This document shows, piece after piece, positions 38,338 through 50,270 of a stretch of DNA of 64,000 nucleotides; the stretch's first letter is position 1; the number at the start of each line of letters is the position of its first letter. The translations under genes were made by a program, and so were the position numbers. The stretch comes from Nelumbo lutea. Its lineage: Eukaryota; Streptophyta; Magnoliopsida; Proteales; Nelumbonaceae. The DNA is taken from the NCBI GenBank assembly GCA_022828595.1, contig JAKGHH010000001.1, positions 211,867,848 to 211,931,847 of the forward strand, read 5' to 3'. The notes beneath the pieces were generated by a model. It had not been told where the DNA came from. It worked only from the letters and a program-made list of their open reading frames with translations, and did not search any database.

Positions 38338-38822
38338 TAAGAATGAGGGAGAGAGAAAGAAAGAGTTCTCAGTTCTAGGCCTTTTGGCATGGCCATAATA
38401 GAGAAGGGAGGGGGAGAGCCCATCGGAGGACGACCGTCAATTGACGCCGATGTCAAATGATGAAAGATGATGACCAACGCTAGAGGAAAGCAAGGGGAAC
38501 TGGGGAGGAAGACGAACAAGAGAAAAACAAGGGTTTTCAGTTTTGGTATTAGCCTTTAGGTATCGAAGAAGGAGAAAGTGGGAAAACTCAAAAAGTCAAA
38601 TGGCAGCGGGTTTATTTCGATTTAAAAAAAAAATAAAAATAAAAAAAATATATATAATATATATATATATATATATAATATTACTGTATATATATATACC
38701 AGTCAAGTCGGTTAACCATTGGTTTTTTAATAGGTTAACCGAAACCAAATCGATTGGTTCAGTTAACCGGATTTTTATTCGGTTCGGTTTCTCGGGCTTT
38801 CTTGCTTACCCCTAATGACATC
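38044..38822. mobile_element. hAT-type non-autonomous element, 38,052-38,814
   Basis: It begins TAGGGGTGCTCACTGCTCGG and ends CGGGCTTTCTTGCTTACCCC plus TA. The 8-bp target duplication is ATGGCATC / ATGACATC. Inside is a GC-rich stretch at 38,130-38,300 that is unlike the AT-rich surroundings, an AG microsatellite at 38,308-38,338, and an AT run at 38,647-38,697. Open frames in it show low-complexity translation only. Confidence 0.75.
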
Positions 38823-39831
38823 ATTTCATTTTTTAGGTAGATTTTAAATTTGGCATTCTATTTTCATCATTAATAAAAACACTTCTTACATTTTATACTT
38901 ATTTATTTTAATTTTTTATTATTTAATTATGGTGTTATTTATTTTTCATGTTTTTGTTTTCAAATTACTTTTCAAAATATTTATTATTATACTATTAAAA
39001 TTAATATTATGGATTTCAATACAAGAATTTAATGATGAGAAAAATATATCTTAAATATAGGATTTAATGAGAGAAATAGGAAAATATTTTTATTTCCAAT
39101 TAAATTTTACATTTTATTTTCATCATTAATAAAAACATTTTTTTATTTATCATACTTATTATTGTTTAATATGTATGCTAAAAATGTTCCCAATTTTTTT
39201 AATTTTTATTTTTTCTTCATTTTATTATTTAATCGTGGCAACATGGATTAACCCATTTCACCCAAAATGGTTTAATTTCTTACCACCACATAGATGAAAA
39301 CACTATTTTTTCTAGGTAGATTTTAAAAGTATAAGTTTTTTATGTTATTGGAATTATTAATTTATTAAGTATGGATTTAATTAATAAAACTTAATGATGA
39401 GAACTTAAGAAGAAACAAAAATGACTTACATATATGATTCAATGAACATGAATGCAAGTTAATAACTTAAATGTTGGATTTAATGAGAGGGAATTGAATG
39501 CATTGAATATCTTAAAATTACCTCTTTTTAACTCATTTAATATCAATAACCGAATACCCAAATTGTCCTCATTTTTATCAATATATTTAAATATGGAGGG
39601 GTAAATTTTGTCTTCAAAAAATTCCAAAAATATTATTGAGGCCATTCGTACTTTATAAAGTAGTATAGATGCCATTACTCATCGTTAGCCAAAGATTTTT
39701 CAAGTAGGCTAACTAATCAATCCTTTCTTTGTTGCCAAACAAACTATGAACAAACTTGAGTATTGCATTGCTAACAAAAGTTCAAAGTGGAGATTCCATT
39801 GCCACATTAATCACCTTTTATCCCAAAAAAC
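38823..39831. other. AT-rich intergenic sequence
   Basis: Repeats of the phrase TTTTCATCATTAATAAAAAC at 38,860 and 39,118 show an old internal duplication. No gene. Confidence 0.55.
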
Positions 39832-40140
39832 TTAGGCCCCATTTGGCTCACAAGAATAGGGATCTGGAATCAGAATCGGAATTAGAATGGGCTATTCTGA
39901 CTCCAACTGTTTAATTGAGCAGAATCGGAATCCCATTCACATTCCTGTTGGAATGGCATTCCCCCATTTGAGGGAATGGGCATTCCCTGCCCCTCCCTAG
40001 GGAATGAAATTCCATTCATGCTTATTCCAATAATTCACATTCCCATTCCTATCTGAACTAATTAGGCTATGGGAATAGACCATTATGATTTCGATTCCAA
40101 TTCTGATTCCAATTTCAACTATAAACCAAACGGACATTTA
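39832..40140. mobile_element. Tourist-like MITE, 39,835-40,137, TSD TTA
   Basis: TTA flanks both ends. Long imperfect inverted repeats (about 65 bp) begin GGCCCCATTTGGCTCACAAG on the left and, on the opposite strand from the right, ATGTCCGTTTGGTTTATAG. GGAATCAGAATTGGAAT-type words dominate. No coding sequence. Confidence 0.8.
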
Positions 40141-40202
40141 GTTGCATTCATTTTTCCACTTTAGATTCTTTATTTTTCAAGGAAAGATGTATTCTTTTTC
40201 AT

Positions 40203-40576
40203 TTAAGTTGTGTTTGGTTTGAAGAAAAAAGTAGGGAAAGGTAGGGAAGTCTTTAGGTTGTATTTGGTCGCAATACAAATTTATTTGCCTAAGTACAAAT
40301 GCATGGGAGTGCAAATCTAAAAAATGCAAATTCTTGTTTAATTTTGTTTTGGATCTTACTTTATTTTGCTTCATGTCTTAATTTACTTCATTTGTACTGT
40401 AATCAAACAAAAGAAGCTAAAACTTGAAACAAAAGTAGGTCATAATTTACACTCAAATCATTTACAGTGCCATGGTTTTACATCAATGCAAATTTATTTG
40501 CATTGCAACCAAATACAACCTTACAAATCTTGTATAGGTTTCCCTACCTTTTCCTTCGAACCAAACATAACCTTAA
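40203..40576. mobile_element. Tourist-like MITE (outer), 40,206-40,573
   Basis: Ends are GTTGTGTTTGGTTTGAAG and, reversed, GGTTATGTTTGGTTCGAAGG, continuing AAAAAGTAGGGAAA / AAAAGGTAGGGAAA. Flanked by TTA or TAA. It has been split by the inner MITE at 40,256-40,520. A start of the same family is seen at 35,505. Confidence 0.8.
40253..40523. mobile_element. Tourist-like MITE (inner), 40,256-40,520, TSD TTA
   Basis: It is 265 bp with inverted ends GGTTGTATTTGGTCGCAAT and GGTTGTATTTGGTTGCAAT, then GCAAATAAATTTGC-like text. TTA occurs on both sides. It is inserted in the outer MITE. Confidence 0.85.
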
Positions 40577-40699
40577 GGAATGGTTTGGACGGTCCATTGA
40601 ACTTGGGCTATTACAGCCATTTGGTATCAAGAAGAACCCACTTCAAAGACAAGGCTGAAGACGAGGAAGTGCTTTCATAAGACCTGCATCATGTATGGA

Positions 40700-40839
40700 G
40701 TTCAAACTAGGGGTGGCCACGAGTAGAGCTCCTCACGAGCTATTCGAGCTCAGCTTGTTTGTTAATTGAGTCAAGCTTGAGCCTAATAAAGCTCAGCTCG
40801 TGAGGCTCACGAGCCAAGCTCGAATAGCTACATACATAC

Positions 40840-40870
<31 letters not shown>

Positions 40871-41196
40871 TATAGAAAATAATAAAAGTATTATATATAT
40901 TTATATAATATTTTATTTTTATATATAATAATAACTAATTATTATAATTTTTAATTTTTAAATATCAAATACAAAATATTTTTATATATAATTTTTTATT
41001 TTTATAAAACATTTTTCTCAAGTCGAGCTTGAGCCCAGCCAAGCTCGAGCTTACGAGCTTTTGACTCGAGCTGAGCTTGAGCTCAAGGTTCTAGCTCGAA
41101 CTGACCTTGAGCCTCATACTGCCTTGGCAAGCCGAGCTCAAATAGCTAGCTTTTTGGCTCGGCTTGGCTCGGCTCAAATCCACCCCTAGTTCAAAC
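40700..41196. mobile_element. hAT MITE, 40,708-41,188, perfect TSD GTTCAAAC
   Basis: The element is 481 bp. The ends are TAGGGGTGGCCACGAG and GGCTCAAATCCACCCCTA. The 8-bp duplication GTTCAAAC is exact. Arms rich in GAGCTCG/CGAGCTC surround an AT core with a (AAT)n run at 40,838-40,868. Same family as 54,101-54,489 but reversed. Confidence 0.93.
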
Positions 41197-42419
41197 CCAT
41201 TTATCATGGAATGCCCTGGAAACTTATCTTTCCAACATCAGTTTTATTTAGTTTGAAAAATTAGATGTTTCCATTTTCCTAAGTTTGATATAAAATCCCA
41301 CCCCACAAAAAAGCACATTTCTCTTATTTGGCATTTTGATTCTGTTTTGCTTGCTATGACTCTATGAATCTTGGCTTTCATTTCTTTAACTTGTGTAGTA
41401 ACTCCATTTGCTGAATCTAATAGAGCTTCAATTAGGTGTGCCTCTCAATATATAGTTTCTAAAACAATAGGTAAAGCTAAAAGGGGAAGATGTTCAAGAC
41501 TTCTTATTCTTACAACAAACAAATAAAAAAAGAAAAGGATATTCAGATAACGGTACAAGACAATTTTGAAGAATAAGAGTAGAATGGTTGTATATATGAG
41601 CAAGACACACAACTCTATATTCAACTTAACTACCCCAATTATACTCACAAATATATGAGAAAAAAATTCATAAAGTGCTCCAGTTGAAAGTCATGCATGC
41701 TGGTTCAGTGGTTTATTTCATGTTCACAAAAAATTAACATGCTTGATAGATAAATGGATTTCTTCTCATAAATCGGTAGTGGAAATTCTACACTGCTGTG
41801 ATTCAGAAATCAAAAGTCCATAATTCGTGCCATCATGTTGGTGTTTTTAATGACCATTCCATCATCTTTCCAAGAACAGGTCAAGATGAAATGAAAGATA
41901 AAGTCTCATGAACAATTGACTTTAAATGAAATAAAACCTAACCTAAATTTCATTTATTATTTGTAATGAAAATAGATTTTAAACAAAATAGACCCAGTAC
42001 TAAGGGGTTTTCAACCTATCAATGACCCAACCGTTGTAATTGTCATATGGTGTCAATTAGTTTTGTTTGCGATTCTGGATATTTTATTCCTTATTAAAGT
42101 TAACCTTAAATTTGGATATAGCTCAAAAACCATTAACTTGGCCATAAACTAGTTGACTCAAGTGATTGAATTGTTACCAAGTAGCAACTTAAGAGTAGCC
42201 CAGTTGCTGCATTGGATTAATTGTCCTATTGGTGGTGCGGTTTCAAATCCTGTTATTATTATTTCTATAAGAAAAGAGTTGTTGATGTGATGTTGTGTTG
42301 TTCACTTAAAAGAGTAACAATCCCTATGGGTGTCAGACAATGATTACCAAAAACAATGATTGAATTGTAAATTTGGCACTATATTTTTTTTTATTTTTTT
42401 ATGTTTTAATTTTTGTATT
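41197..42419. other. Intergenic sequence, nothing recognised
   Basis: No conserved protein on either strand. Bases 42,195-42,245 contain GGTTTCAAATCC, close to an RNA polymerase III box B, but no tRNA fold. Confidence 0.55.
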
Positions 42420-45400
42420 TGTAAGCACCCAAATTTTGCTTGATCCCCTTGATGACTCACTTCTCATACTCCAAATGCCCGATCAGACCTTGCCAACATC
42501 TTTAGAATATGCGAAAATCCCAATAAACCAAATTTTAACTCAAACACCCTCAAATCTACCGTTAAATCCATGATATTCCCTTTCGATGGTTCCGATTATG
42601 CCACATCACCATACCTATTACCTTATCAGATCCCATTACATCTCACACTACAATACTTCTCGAACAAAAAACCTACGATCTACACATCCTTGACATGATC
42701 AAACCCTCTCCACAACCTTGTAATTCAAATACATGCCACTCTACCAAGTTGAAACTTAAAATTCCCTCATTTACCCATCCATCAAGTCAAGTTTCCATTT
42801 TGAACCCCTTCATTAGCCGAAAAACCCACGACGTAAATTCCCAAAATTCCAACACCCTTAAAACCATCATATACTCCCGTTAGACCCCAAATATCCCAAG
42901 ATATCCACCACCCAAATTTCAGATTCAAAAATCTCCGTTTTACCCTTCGTACACAAAGATTTCAAATCGACGACTCTCGTTGCTTATTACACTCAAAATC
43001 TTAGATCTCCATCACGATAACTCCCCAAAGATGCTCAAACCATACTAAAACCACCATTAGCTTCCTGATCAACTATCACATCCAATTTCAGGCCTCAAAA
43101 TACCTATTTGCCTTTCGTATGCAAAGATCCCAAACCAATGATCCTCATTGGTCATCATTATCAAAATCCAAGATCTTCATCGAGATACTCCATCCAAGAC
43201 CCCGAGACCTCCATCGACTTCTCGATCAACCATTCACCCAACATCAGACCTCAAAATACCCATTTTGCCCTTCATAAAAAAAGATTCCAAATCGATGATC
43301 CTCGTTGGCCACCACTCTCCAAATCAAAGATATCCATCATTACACAACATCCAACATCTCCAAATCCCATGAAAGCTTCCCCGATCGGTGATGCATCACA
43401 TTCCAGACCTTAAAATGACTATTTTACCCTTGGCTTAAAAAGATTCTAAATGGACCATCCTCATCGCTCGATATGCCCCAAATTCAAGATCCATTATCAC
43501 ACATCATTTGACACCCCCAAACCCATCGAAACCTCTTGATCGATGATCCATCACATTTCAAACACTAAAATGACCATTTTACCCTTGTCTTAAAAAGATT
43601 CCAATAGACTATCCTCATCACCCGATACGCCCCAAATTTAAGATCCACCATCACACATCATCTGACACCTTCAAACCCCATCAAAACTTCTTGATCATCG
43701 ATCCATGAATCCTCAAGCCTTAAAATTACCATTTTACCCCTCATCTATAAAGATTCCAAATCGAACTCTTATTGGCCACTACTCTCCTATTTCAAGATCT
43801 GTATTACGGTACACCCTCTGATACACCTAGACCACGTCATCACCTTCCTAGACACCCGAATAAACCCTCCTCCATTTTAGACCTAAAATTACCATTTTAC
43901 CCTTTTATCATGAAAATCCTGATTCAATGACCCTCATTACTCAACACACTCTAAATCATGATTTCTTACTCTAGCACACTCCTCGAGGCCATCAAACCCC
44001 ATCATTTCCCTTTTCAGACACCTTAAAACCCCCTTGGAAAATTTCATTACAAAATTCCCCATTTTTACCCCTCCATCTATGAAGATTCCAATTCGTGTGA
44101 TCTCGTTGATTGAGAAAAACCCTAATATCTTGAGTTTTAATCTCAGTCCTTGAACCCTGCACATTACACCCCTTGGACTTGCCCTCTCATTGCAAAAAAA
44201 ACCCTTTTTTGTTTTTTCACTCAAGTCCCTTCACATTTCTGGAAATCACCCCAAAGCCCACACTAAACCTAGAATTAATCCTAGCCCCAGATTTGAGCCC
44301 TCCCTTGCTTCTCCACCCTAGGATCTGCCTAACCCTTACTTCCACACCCAAGACCCTAAATTCTAAAACCCTAGCCGCCCCCTCTAGTTTTGGCTCCTAA
44401 TTTCTAATTTTAAAATTTAAATTTCAAATTCCCCTCATTCTAGAGATTAAATGAGGGGGAGACAAGTGAGAGTGATTTAAGGAGCCTTGTCTAGAAGACC
44501 CCACCCATTAGATTAGCACAAATAGATCCTAGACTTCTAACCACTTTAGCCAAACCCTAAAACCCTAACCATTCTCACTTAAACCCTAACTAGACACTAA
44601 TCCAATTCGCTCCAAACACAACTAGACCACCCTAATTCAGTCCATTCCCAACTGATTGAACCAACCCTAATTCAGTCCATTCCCAAAGCTTGGAGACCAC
44701 CGAACCCTCTCACACCTCATCTTCTTCTTCCTTCCTCCATGAACCCTAAACAACCGAACTGAACCCAAGCCTCCCATCTTCATCTCCCTCAACCTCTACC
44801 AACACAACACCACTGAACTCTCTCTCATCGTCTTCTTCCTCTTTTCATTTCACCTCTTTCCCAACTGAAACGCCACCATCGAATCTCTATGCTCCAATCG
44901 AAAACAAAAGAAAGAAAGGAAAAAGAAAAATACCAAGGACCTCCATTCGACCGACAAAGAAGAAGGGAGGAGAAGAAAGAAGAAAAGGAAAGGAGCAAGT
45001 CCCTTCACCGTTTTTGGCTAAGGTAAAGAATCCATTTCCCTCAATCTCTCTCTCACCAAAATCCCTTTCTTTTTCTCTGATTCCTCTTTACCTTCTATTT
45101 CCCAACTGAAATCCACTCACTCACCCATTACCCTCTTACTCATAATTCTCAACCCCAAACCAAAACCTAGATCCATCAAAACCCTAGTTCTGTTAACCCC
45201 AAAACAGAACCCTTCTTCCTTGAACCTTCTACCTTCTCTCACTCTTTCACAGAATAACCCCGCCACCAAACCTAAGCTCCCCTCTCCATAGATTCTCATA
45301 CCTGAACAAAACCCTAGTCTCTCTCTTCCATCATTTTCTTCCTCTCACTCCATCCAAATCTGAACCAAACCACCTTTAGTCTAAAATTTCTCTATCCCAA

Positions 45401-46500
45401 GAACCTCTATAGCCAAAGTTTTTTTTTTTTCTTTTCTCTCATCTTCATCATCTCCCTCACACTATCAAACCTTAACCAAATCATCATCCATCCTCTTCAT
45501 TCACTCCACATAAATTCATCAAAAAAGAGGGAAAGAGCAAGGAGACAAAGACCCTTCCATTCGGCAAAGAGAAGCTCCATTCAAGTTCAAATTGTCAACA
45601 ATCCAGCTCATTGCACCCTGATAATCTACTTGATCAAAGGCTACATAGAGCATGTTTTTTTTATTTGATGATATTACACTTTGCTTGAAGATTAATTTCT
45701 TGATAATTAAATGTAGGAAGCATTAGAATGAGTTTAGAACATTTGAATGAAAAAATACATGTATTCTCTAGTGTTTCTTTAACATAATGTGAATTAACTC
45801 AATGCTGAAATGTCCTTGGTTTCATCGCTTTTAGGTTTGGTTTTACTTGATTTAGAGATAATGCTGAAATGTCCTTGGTTTCATCGCTTTTAGTTGATAT
45901 AGATATGATATTCATATTGGAATCTTTCATTCTTTGAATTCATGCTAAGCTTGCGAACCCAATGGGAGAGGAATTCCATGGGGGATAAACTCCTTGTTAC
46001 TCAATCCCTCTACACCTCAAGTAGGAATGTGAGAAGCTTTGAATTAAGAGGGGTGGTTGTGTAGACAAATGTCCCTTTGCTCCTCTAAGAACTTCCTACA
46101 CCTGGAAAAAGGGAAAGAGGAGAAGGATCCACATGAGAGGATATCTCCTTTGTGGTAAAATCCTCTTTGAATTAGGAAAGGCCTTTAGGCTATTACTTGA
46201 TCTTGAATTATCCATAGTTTGGCACTCACATAACAAAAAGGGAGAGGGGTGCTTAATACCTTCCCTCTCCTCCCCTTTGGTGCCTAGAATCATGTCCTTG
46301 TATGGGGTTAGGAGTCATTGTTTTGTTTCTTAAACTAGGGAGGCCCATCACTCCCTTATTCAAGTTGTTGATGGTGGTGGCTCTTCTTATAGCCATGAAG
46401 TGACACCCCAGTTTCAATGGGATGTTCACGGTATTCAATAGGGTCCATGAAAATATGTATTTCAATGGTAGGATTTCCATTCTTTTAGATGACATAGGTT
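42420..46500. mobile_element. Long LTR-like block, possibly Ty3/Gypsy Tat/Ogre type
   Basis: It starts TGTAAGCACCCAAATTTTGC, a start I associate with very long LTRs of plant Tat-type elements. Near the far end, GGGGTGCTTAATACCTTCCC (46,247-46,266) is like the conserved word near the ends of such LTRs. C-rich on the plus strand throughout, no long frame. It contains the tandem array at 42,880-44,115, CT-rich leader-like DNA at 44,700-45,500 and a 35-bp word (ATGCTGAAATGTCCTTGG onward) repeated at 45,801 and 45,860. No target duplication was found, so the extent is a guess. Confidence 0.4.
42880..44115. repeat. 157-bp tandem repeat, eight units
   Basis: The marker CATTTTACCCTT...AAAGATTCC recurs at about 42,934, 43,108, 43,261, 43,419, 43,573, 43,730, 43,890 and 44,057, giving spacings of 153-174 bp. 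Each unit also has a GATCCTCATTGG word, an AAGATCCATCATCAC-like word and a CGAAACCTCTTGATCGATGA-like word. No frame is kept across units. Confidence 0.8.
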
Positions 46501-46609
46501 ATACAAACATAATTTCATTTTTAAAATAAAAAAAAAACTTGAATTAGATATAATAGATAAACATTGATTCTCAAACAAAATTATATATAGGTCTAGTTGT
46601 CTTATAGTT

Positions 46610-47180
46610 AGTACAAGCAATGTTTTCAAAGTCAGACGGTCGAACTAGAAAAACTAGGAACTAGTCTTCGTTTCACCACAAATCTGCTTTTTGCCAAAAC
46701 CCATTGATTTACAAGCCGGACAGATCAATTTTCGATCTATTTCCGTTTGGCGCGTGGAAGATCTAGTTGCCAAACACTGGAAAGACACAAAAGTCCCATT
46801 TTGGGCTGATTTCGGGAAGCTCCAAATGAAGCTTTTCATGTCTTTTGCGTTTTATTCTTGCGCGGAAAGATGCACAAAAAGACATGTCTGTCAAACATGC
46901 TTTGGGCTGCTCATATCTTCATGCAAAAGCCCAATGCGTCTTTTTACTGTTAGAGCTACTAGAAGATCTTTCCAAAAAGACGCGAAATGGGCCCTTGGTC
47001 AACAAATCACTAACCCGAGCAATCGAACCGTTGAACCATCAACTCAGACAAATTTTTGGTTGTTTTTTGTTTTTTATTTGTTTTTATTTATTTTTTATCA
47101 GAGCGGGTCGTCCATTCTATCCGAACCAGACCCCAAAACGGTTCCTTGTCTGGTCCGATTTTAAAAACCTTGAATACATG
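46610..47180. mobile_element. hAT-like element, 46,618-47,172, with nested MITE
   Basis: Ends are CAATGTTTTCAAAGTC and the complement of the right end, CAAGGTTTTTAAAATC. Probable 8-bp duplication AGTACAAG / AATACATG (6 of 8). From about 46,700 to 47,009 it holds a reversed copy of the Harbinger-like MITE seen at 22,146. Confidence 0.55.
46700..47009. mobile_element. Harbinger/Tourist-like MITE, second copy, one end lost
   Basis: It matches the complement of 22,146-22,480: TTTACAAGCCGGACAG, CTATTTCCGTTTGGC, GGGAAGCTCCAAATGAAGC, then AAGACGCGAAATGGGCCC at the right end. The left terminal repeat is missing. Confidence 0.8.
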
Positions 47181-47372
47181 CCAACTTAAAAATTTGTAGA
47201 TGGTATGGGCCCATTCTTCTAGTTAAAGTGCATCTAACAAAAAAATCATACAAATTAAAAAACCTAATAAAAAGTTATAATGAAGATAATGTGTCAAATT
47301 GAATATGTAGATTTTCAAACAAAAAAAATAGTTTAGATTAATGGCCCCGTAGTTAGTATAGGTCGGGGTCAT

Positions 47373-47832
47373 TCTCTAGTATATATATTAAAGGAAAATC
47401 CTCATACTAGATAGCTTCTCCATCAAAGAAATTTCTCAAGAAAGAGCATCTTTAAACTCAAAAGCCGTTAATCCCACTTCCAAATAAAAGTTTCCTTCCT
47501 TAAACATGTCTCTTCCTACTCAAAAAAAAAAGTTTGAGCATCAAATATTAGTTACCACTATTCTAAAACTTAGTGGTAGTTACCTCCACTAAAAAGGAAA
47601 AAAAAAAGAAACAAAATCTCATATAAGATTCATACAATAGATTATTATTTAGAAATAAAACTTGATTTAATCTCTTAAATCAAATTACAAATTTATATCT
47701 CAAAAAAGTCAAATGGAATGATAGACTAAATTTATAACATGACAAAATGGGTGTCAAATAAAATTTATCAAAATATATAAATAAAAAATATTAGAATACT
47801 CACCCCATACTTAGTATGGGGGTCATTCTCTA
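47373..47832 (+). mobile_element. Possible non-autonomous Helitron, with a second 3' end just before it
   Basis: The start is TCTCTAGTATATATATTAAA. The end has an 8-bp hairpin CCCCATAC-TTA-GTATGGGG at 47,803-47,821 followed by GTCATTCTCTA. A related 3' end, with a weaker CCCCG...CGGGG pairing and GTCATTCTCTAG, stands at 47,344-47,379. That fits two copies head to tail. There are no inverted ends and no target duplication, as for Helitrons, but the final CTRR is CTAC in the second copy. Confidence 0.4.
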
Positions 47833-48539
47833 CCTTATAATTATAGGCATCATGTAATGGATTCTACTTTGGGTAGACATGACCAACCATTAAGTTGTGA
47901 ACCCCACAATAGGCATATGGGTGTGCAATTGTTTCATTGTTTTTAGTTTACCGTTATAAGTCATCTAGATTATAGAAGAACCACTTGATGCTTGTAGATT
48001 GAACTGGGATCTGGGTAGGGATTGAAATAGGTTTGACCAAACCCAATTGGTCCATCTAACCCATCTGGGTCAACCTAATATTGTCGGACATGGATTGGAC
48101 GATGTTGTATTACTCCCTTTAATAGTTCACACAAGCATCATGTAGACATAGAGAACTTTGGCTCCTATTAAATTGCAGGTCCAATCACCTTTTCACATGG
48201 ATTTAAACTCATCTCATTTAGCATTCAAAAATTTTGACAAAAACAAAGAAGCATCCACCATCAAAAGTCCGAGGAATGTGTACATATCAACTTTATCATA
48301 TCAAAATCATGTTTGGTTGCGCAAATTTAGTCTCAATGTAAAAGAGGATAAAATACAAATATGTACAATGCAAAACCTTATATACGTATTTTTAAACTCT
48401 GTGTTTGCATTGCACAAAAAAAGGGAATTTACTTTGAACCCCTCTCCCTAAAATGTCTCCCTAATAACCGTAATATGGAATTTGTTTGATGTTTTCCCTC
48501 CATTTCACAAATCGGAATTTCCCTAACGCCCACCCTATT
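47833..48539. other. Intergenic sequence with a Tourist-like fragment
   Basis: Bases 48,305-48,420 carry TGTTTGGTTGCGCAAATTTA and ATACAAATATGTACAATGCA, like the MITEs at 35,694 and 40,256. Nothing else. Confidence 0.4.
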
Positions 48540-48778
48540 ATTATACCTAAGGTTCTATATTTTGACACGGGATGGCGTATCAACCTATGTTGGTGCTTTT
48601 TTTATGTTTTGTTTATTTTTTTCAAAACTGGTTCAGAGGGATCAATTTAAGTCCCAACTACCCTCTGAACAATGGCCTGACCCAATACAACCCTTGTAGG
48701 GGTGTATTGGGAAGCCATTGGCACGATATGTGCCAATAAGGGCCGATACGTGTTGATACTTTGAACCTTGATTATACC
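48540..48778. mobile_element. hAT MITE, 48,548-48,770, perfect TSD ATTATACC
   Basis: The element is 223 bp. TAAGGTTCTATATTTTGACA on the left pairs with CAAGGTTCAAAGTATCAACA read from the right. The 8-bp duplication ATTATACC is exact. Confidence 0.88.
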
Positions 48779-48954
48779 TTGTTCGCCTAAGATTTGGGAT
48801 AATGGCGCTCAACCCCCATTACCCTACTTGTTAACCTTTACTACGTATCCATTTGGGTTTCTTCTTTAACAAACATTTTTTTCTCTAGCCAACTTTTCTT
48901 CCTCCCACAAAACCCCACTCGTAAGAAACCCTTACTCTTCTCTCATCTAGTTTT

Positions 48955-49102
48955 CTTCTCCAGCAAACCCTTCTTCTTCCACCAAAACCCACCTGCATAG
49001 AACCATTAACCTACACCTATCTATTTTTCTTCTCCAGCAAACCCTTCTTCTTCCACCAAAACCCACCTGCATAGAACCATTAACCTACACCTATCTATTT
49101 TT
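48955..49102. repeat. Perfect 74-bp tandem duplication
   Basis: CTTCTCCAGCAAACCCTTCT onward occurs twice with a 74-bp period and no difference that I can see; a third partial start (CTTCTCCATTAAAC) follows. Confidence 0.9.
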
Positions 49103-49837
49103 CTTCTCCATTAAACAATTCTTCCTCTATTAGTTGGTTGAGAAGAGAAACTCTTCCATCCCAAGATTGATATCCTAACCCAATCACTTTTTCTCCCAAT
49201 TTGTAGAATTGATGTATGCTATTAGAACTTATAAATTTCGTTGCCTATGTTGTTTTGCATTTTGTACCGTAATCAAGGTTAAAATTTTTATATGATATGC
49301 TCGATAATGTGCATGTAACATATACAGGATATGTAAGGAAATCAGGTGTCTCATCTTTTTTTATGTATATCTTACCCGTATCGGGGCATATTAGGGCGTA
49401 TTGGAAGCATATCAACGAAAAAGATATGACCAAAAACAGAAAAAAAGGGGGAAAGCAAACTTCTTTTCCCTGAAATAAGCCTTATTTCATCCCTAAATGA
49501 CTCTAAAACTCCAAACCTCATTCCTAGAGTGCTAGATTTATAAAAATTTGCAAGAAACAAGTGTGAATCGTTAATTTAAAAAAAATCAAGTTTTGAAAAG
49601 ATATGGCAAAAATATTTAACTTTTTTTATTTTTTTATAATATCTTATGATTTCTTTTTTTCTTAAATGTTTAAATTTATGTTGATCTACATTTATTACAT
49701 TAAAAATCATATATATATATTTTTTTTGTGTTATCAGTAGATTTATGAAAATTTCATGAAGATATTTGGAGAAAATATAAATTAACAAAAATTTTGAAAG
49801 TATAATTTTTTCTCTGCCTATAAATACTAAGTGTGTT

Positions 49838-50270
49838 TTAGATCTATGGATTTATTTATCATATCCATAAAGCAATTGAAATTTCTTCTTTAATATATTT
49901 TTTTTATTTTTTATATATTTTAGACTTAAAAAATAAATAATAATTAATTATATTTTAATATTTAATCACAACAATTGAATATATAATAATTCTATGGATG
50001 ATCTATCATATCTATAGACTAATTGAAATTTCTTCTTTAATAATTATTTATTATTTTTAGAATTAAAAAATAAATAATTAATTAATTATATTTTATCATT
50101 TAATCACAATGATTTAATATATTATAATTCTATGGATAATCTATCATATCCACAAAGCAATTGAAATTTCTTCTTTAATAACTAATTTTGAATATATTAT
50201 ATAAATTTTTGAAATACATAATAAATAATTATTATTTAAATAAGAAATAATTATTAATTATATTTTCACT
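49838..50270. repeat. AT-rich tandem repeat, three units of ~140 bp
   Basis: ATTGAAATTTCTTCTTTAAT recurs at 49,875, 50,022 and 50,158, with TCTATGGAT...ATCTATCATATC and TTAATCACAA words in each unit. No coding potential. Confidence 0.75.

Noticed and set aside
38116..38519. GC-rich frames that could be a small gene
   Set aside because: They lie wholly inside the hAT element 38,052-38,814, run through an AG microsatellite and show no conserved motif.
42195..42245. Possible tRNA or SINE, because of GGTTTCAAATCC
   Set aside because: Box A spacing is poor and no cloverleaf can be folded by eye.
42420..45600. Many short frames suggesting C-rich coding exons
   Set aside because: No frame survives between the 157-bp units or across CT-rich parts, and no family motif appears; better explained as LTR-like repeat.
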